Assembly (NCBI RefSeq): GCF_900103715.1
Contig: NZ_FNHL01000002.1
Location: 372,001 to 436,000, forward strand
Length of the DNA stretch: 64,000 nt
Source: Halogranum gelatinilyticum
GTDB lineage: Archaea; Halobacteriota; Halobacteria; Halobacteriales; Haloferacaceae
Direction: 5' to 3'
The translations under genes and the position numbers were made by a program. Of this stretch, positions 63,361 to 64,000 are shown one piece after another. The notes beneath the pieces were generated by a model, which was not told where the DNA came from, searched no databases, and saw nothing but the letters and a program-made list of their open reading frames with translations. The number at the start of each line of letters is the position of its first letter. Positions within the stretch are counted from its first letter, which is position 1.

Positions 63361-64000
63361 ATGAGCGTCACCACCGACGAACACACACGGATTCGACGGC
63401 TGTGGGTCACACTCGGAGCCGTCTGCGCCCTCCTGCTTCTCGCCGTCGTCTACTCCTTTATCGGAACGTTCGTCTTCGGCGTCTTCGTCTACTACGCGGT
63501 CCGGCCCATCTACCGACGGCTCCGCGGGCGCGTCGCCTCGCCGACGCTCGCTGCCTTCCTCGCGATGTTCCTCCTCGTGCTCCCCGCGCTGGTCATCGTC
63601 GTGGCGACGCTCTCGGTCGCCGTCGAAGAGCTTTCGCGGTTCCTCCAGAGCCGTCAACTCGACGGTCTCCAAGCACAGCTCGCCCCCTCCCTCAACGCCC
63701 TGGTGACGGACGTCGACCTCGAGGCGTTGCTTTCGGGGTCTCTCGACACCGCGACGCTCCTCCAGTCGCTCTCGGTCGCGAGCCAGTCTATCTCGTTCGT
63801 CGGTCTCGGCGCGCTCCACCTGTTCGTCATCCTGGCAGTCGCGTTCTACCTCCTCCGCGACGGCCCCCGACTCGCCGCGCTGTGTCACCAGTGCGTCCCC
63901 GATGCGACTTTCAGCGCGTACGCACACGCGGTCGACCGCGACCTCAAGAACGTCTACTTCGGCAACATCGCCAACGCCGTCTTCACGGGGACCATCGGTG
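63361..64000 (+). CDS. AI-2E family transporter, cut by window end
   Basis: The first 213 residues are visible, beginning MSVTTDEHTRIRRLWVTLGA. Helices at about 17-40, 60-82, 140-163; RSPTLAAF-like ASPTLAAFLAMFLLVLPALV and FYLLRDGPRLAAL are family blocks of the AI-2E/UPF0118 exporters. The 3' end lies outside the window, so completeness cannot be judged. The start is 104 bases from the divergent surface-protein gene. Confidence 0.85.
   Translation, partial: MSVTTDEHTRIRRLWVTLGAVCALLLLAVVYSFIGTFVFGVFVYYAVRPIYRRLRGRVASPTLAAFLAMFLLVLPALVIVVATLSVAVEELSRFLQSRQLDGLQAQLAPSLNALVTDVDLEALLSGSLDTATLLQSLSVASQSISFVGLGALHLFVILAVAFYLLRDGPRLAALCHQCVPDATFSAYAHAVDRDLKNVYFGNIANAVFTGTIG

Overview
The window looks like chromosomal DNA of a halophilic archaeon (class Halobacteria). 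The proteins are strongly acidic, codon third positions are GC-rich, many genes start 20-30 bases after an AT-rich TATA-like box, and the gene set is archaeal: GatD, Cbf5/TruB, archaeal Cmk/Adk, a DUF106 (EMC3/YidC-like) protein, RfcL with a C-terminal PIP box, type IV pilin with the archaeal signal, and Tat-exported lipoproteins. The genus cannot be fixed from the sequence alone.

Region by region. 1-3700: ilvD, a membrane protein and an Asp-box beta-propeller protein. 3822-16738: a roughly 12.9 kb integrated element bounded by 13-bp direct repeats; the right copy is the 3' end of an intact tRNA-Pro(GGG) gene. Its contents match temperate pleolipoviruses of the SNJ2/betapleolipovirus kind: SNJ2-type tyrosine integrase at one end, a divergent PhiH1-repressor-like winged-helix protein, a replication protein with an HUH-like motif at the other end, and between them a head-to-tail, mostly overlapping minus-strand virion module (OB-fold-like protein, four-helix membrane protein, large membrane-anchored spike, several small membrane proteins, P-loop ATPase). 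Three genes are unexpected passengers: a type IV pilin-like gene, a WhiA/LAGLIDADG-like putative regulator, and an AT-rich plus-strand membrane protein resembling DUF6414. 16.8-20.3 kb: the archaeal cluster adk - DUF106 - cmk - truB/cbf5 on the minus strand. 20.5-25.6 kb: a YeiH-like exporter coupled to a 48-residue membrane peptide, a conserved small protein, UspA, and an amino-acid permease fused to Usp domains.

25.6-36.9 kb: GNAT and gatD (coupled), a DUF456-like membrane protein, an HTH regulator, secreted coiled-coil and Tat-exported Vps62-like proteins, gpmI, a BASS-family transporter and a PPOX-fold protein. 37-46.6 kb: rfcL, a zinc alcohol dehydrogenase, a four-gene polar amino-acid ABC operon with a perfect inverted repeat upstream, ctaA, an M24-fold protein that has lost most metal ligands, and a multi-pass membrane protein. 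46.6-50.7 kb: malic enzyme-PTA fusion, a membrane protein, cysE and an RNase H. 50.8-57.2 kb: a complete dipeptide/oligopeptide ABC operon (SBP-B-C-D-F). 57.2-64 kb: CBS protein, EamA exporter, several small haloarchaeal proteins, DUF1684 protein, a Thr/Ser-rich surface protein, and the start of an AI-2E family exporter cut by the window edge.

The most interesting part is the provirus. It shows a lysogeny switch (integrase against repressor around a perfect 12-bp palindrome), several palindromes placed over promoters, and cargo genes that could change the host surface or its resistance to other viruses. No rRNA, CRISPR array or insertion sequence was seen.
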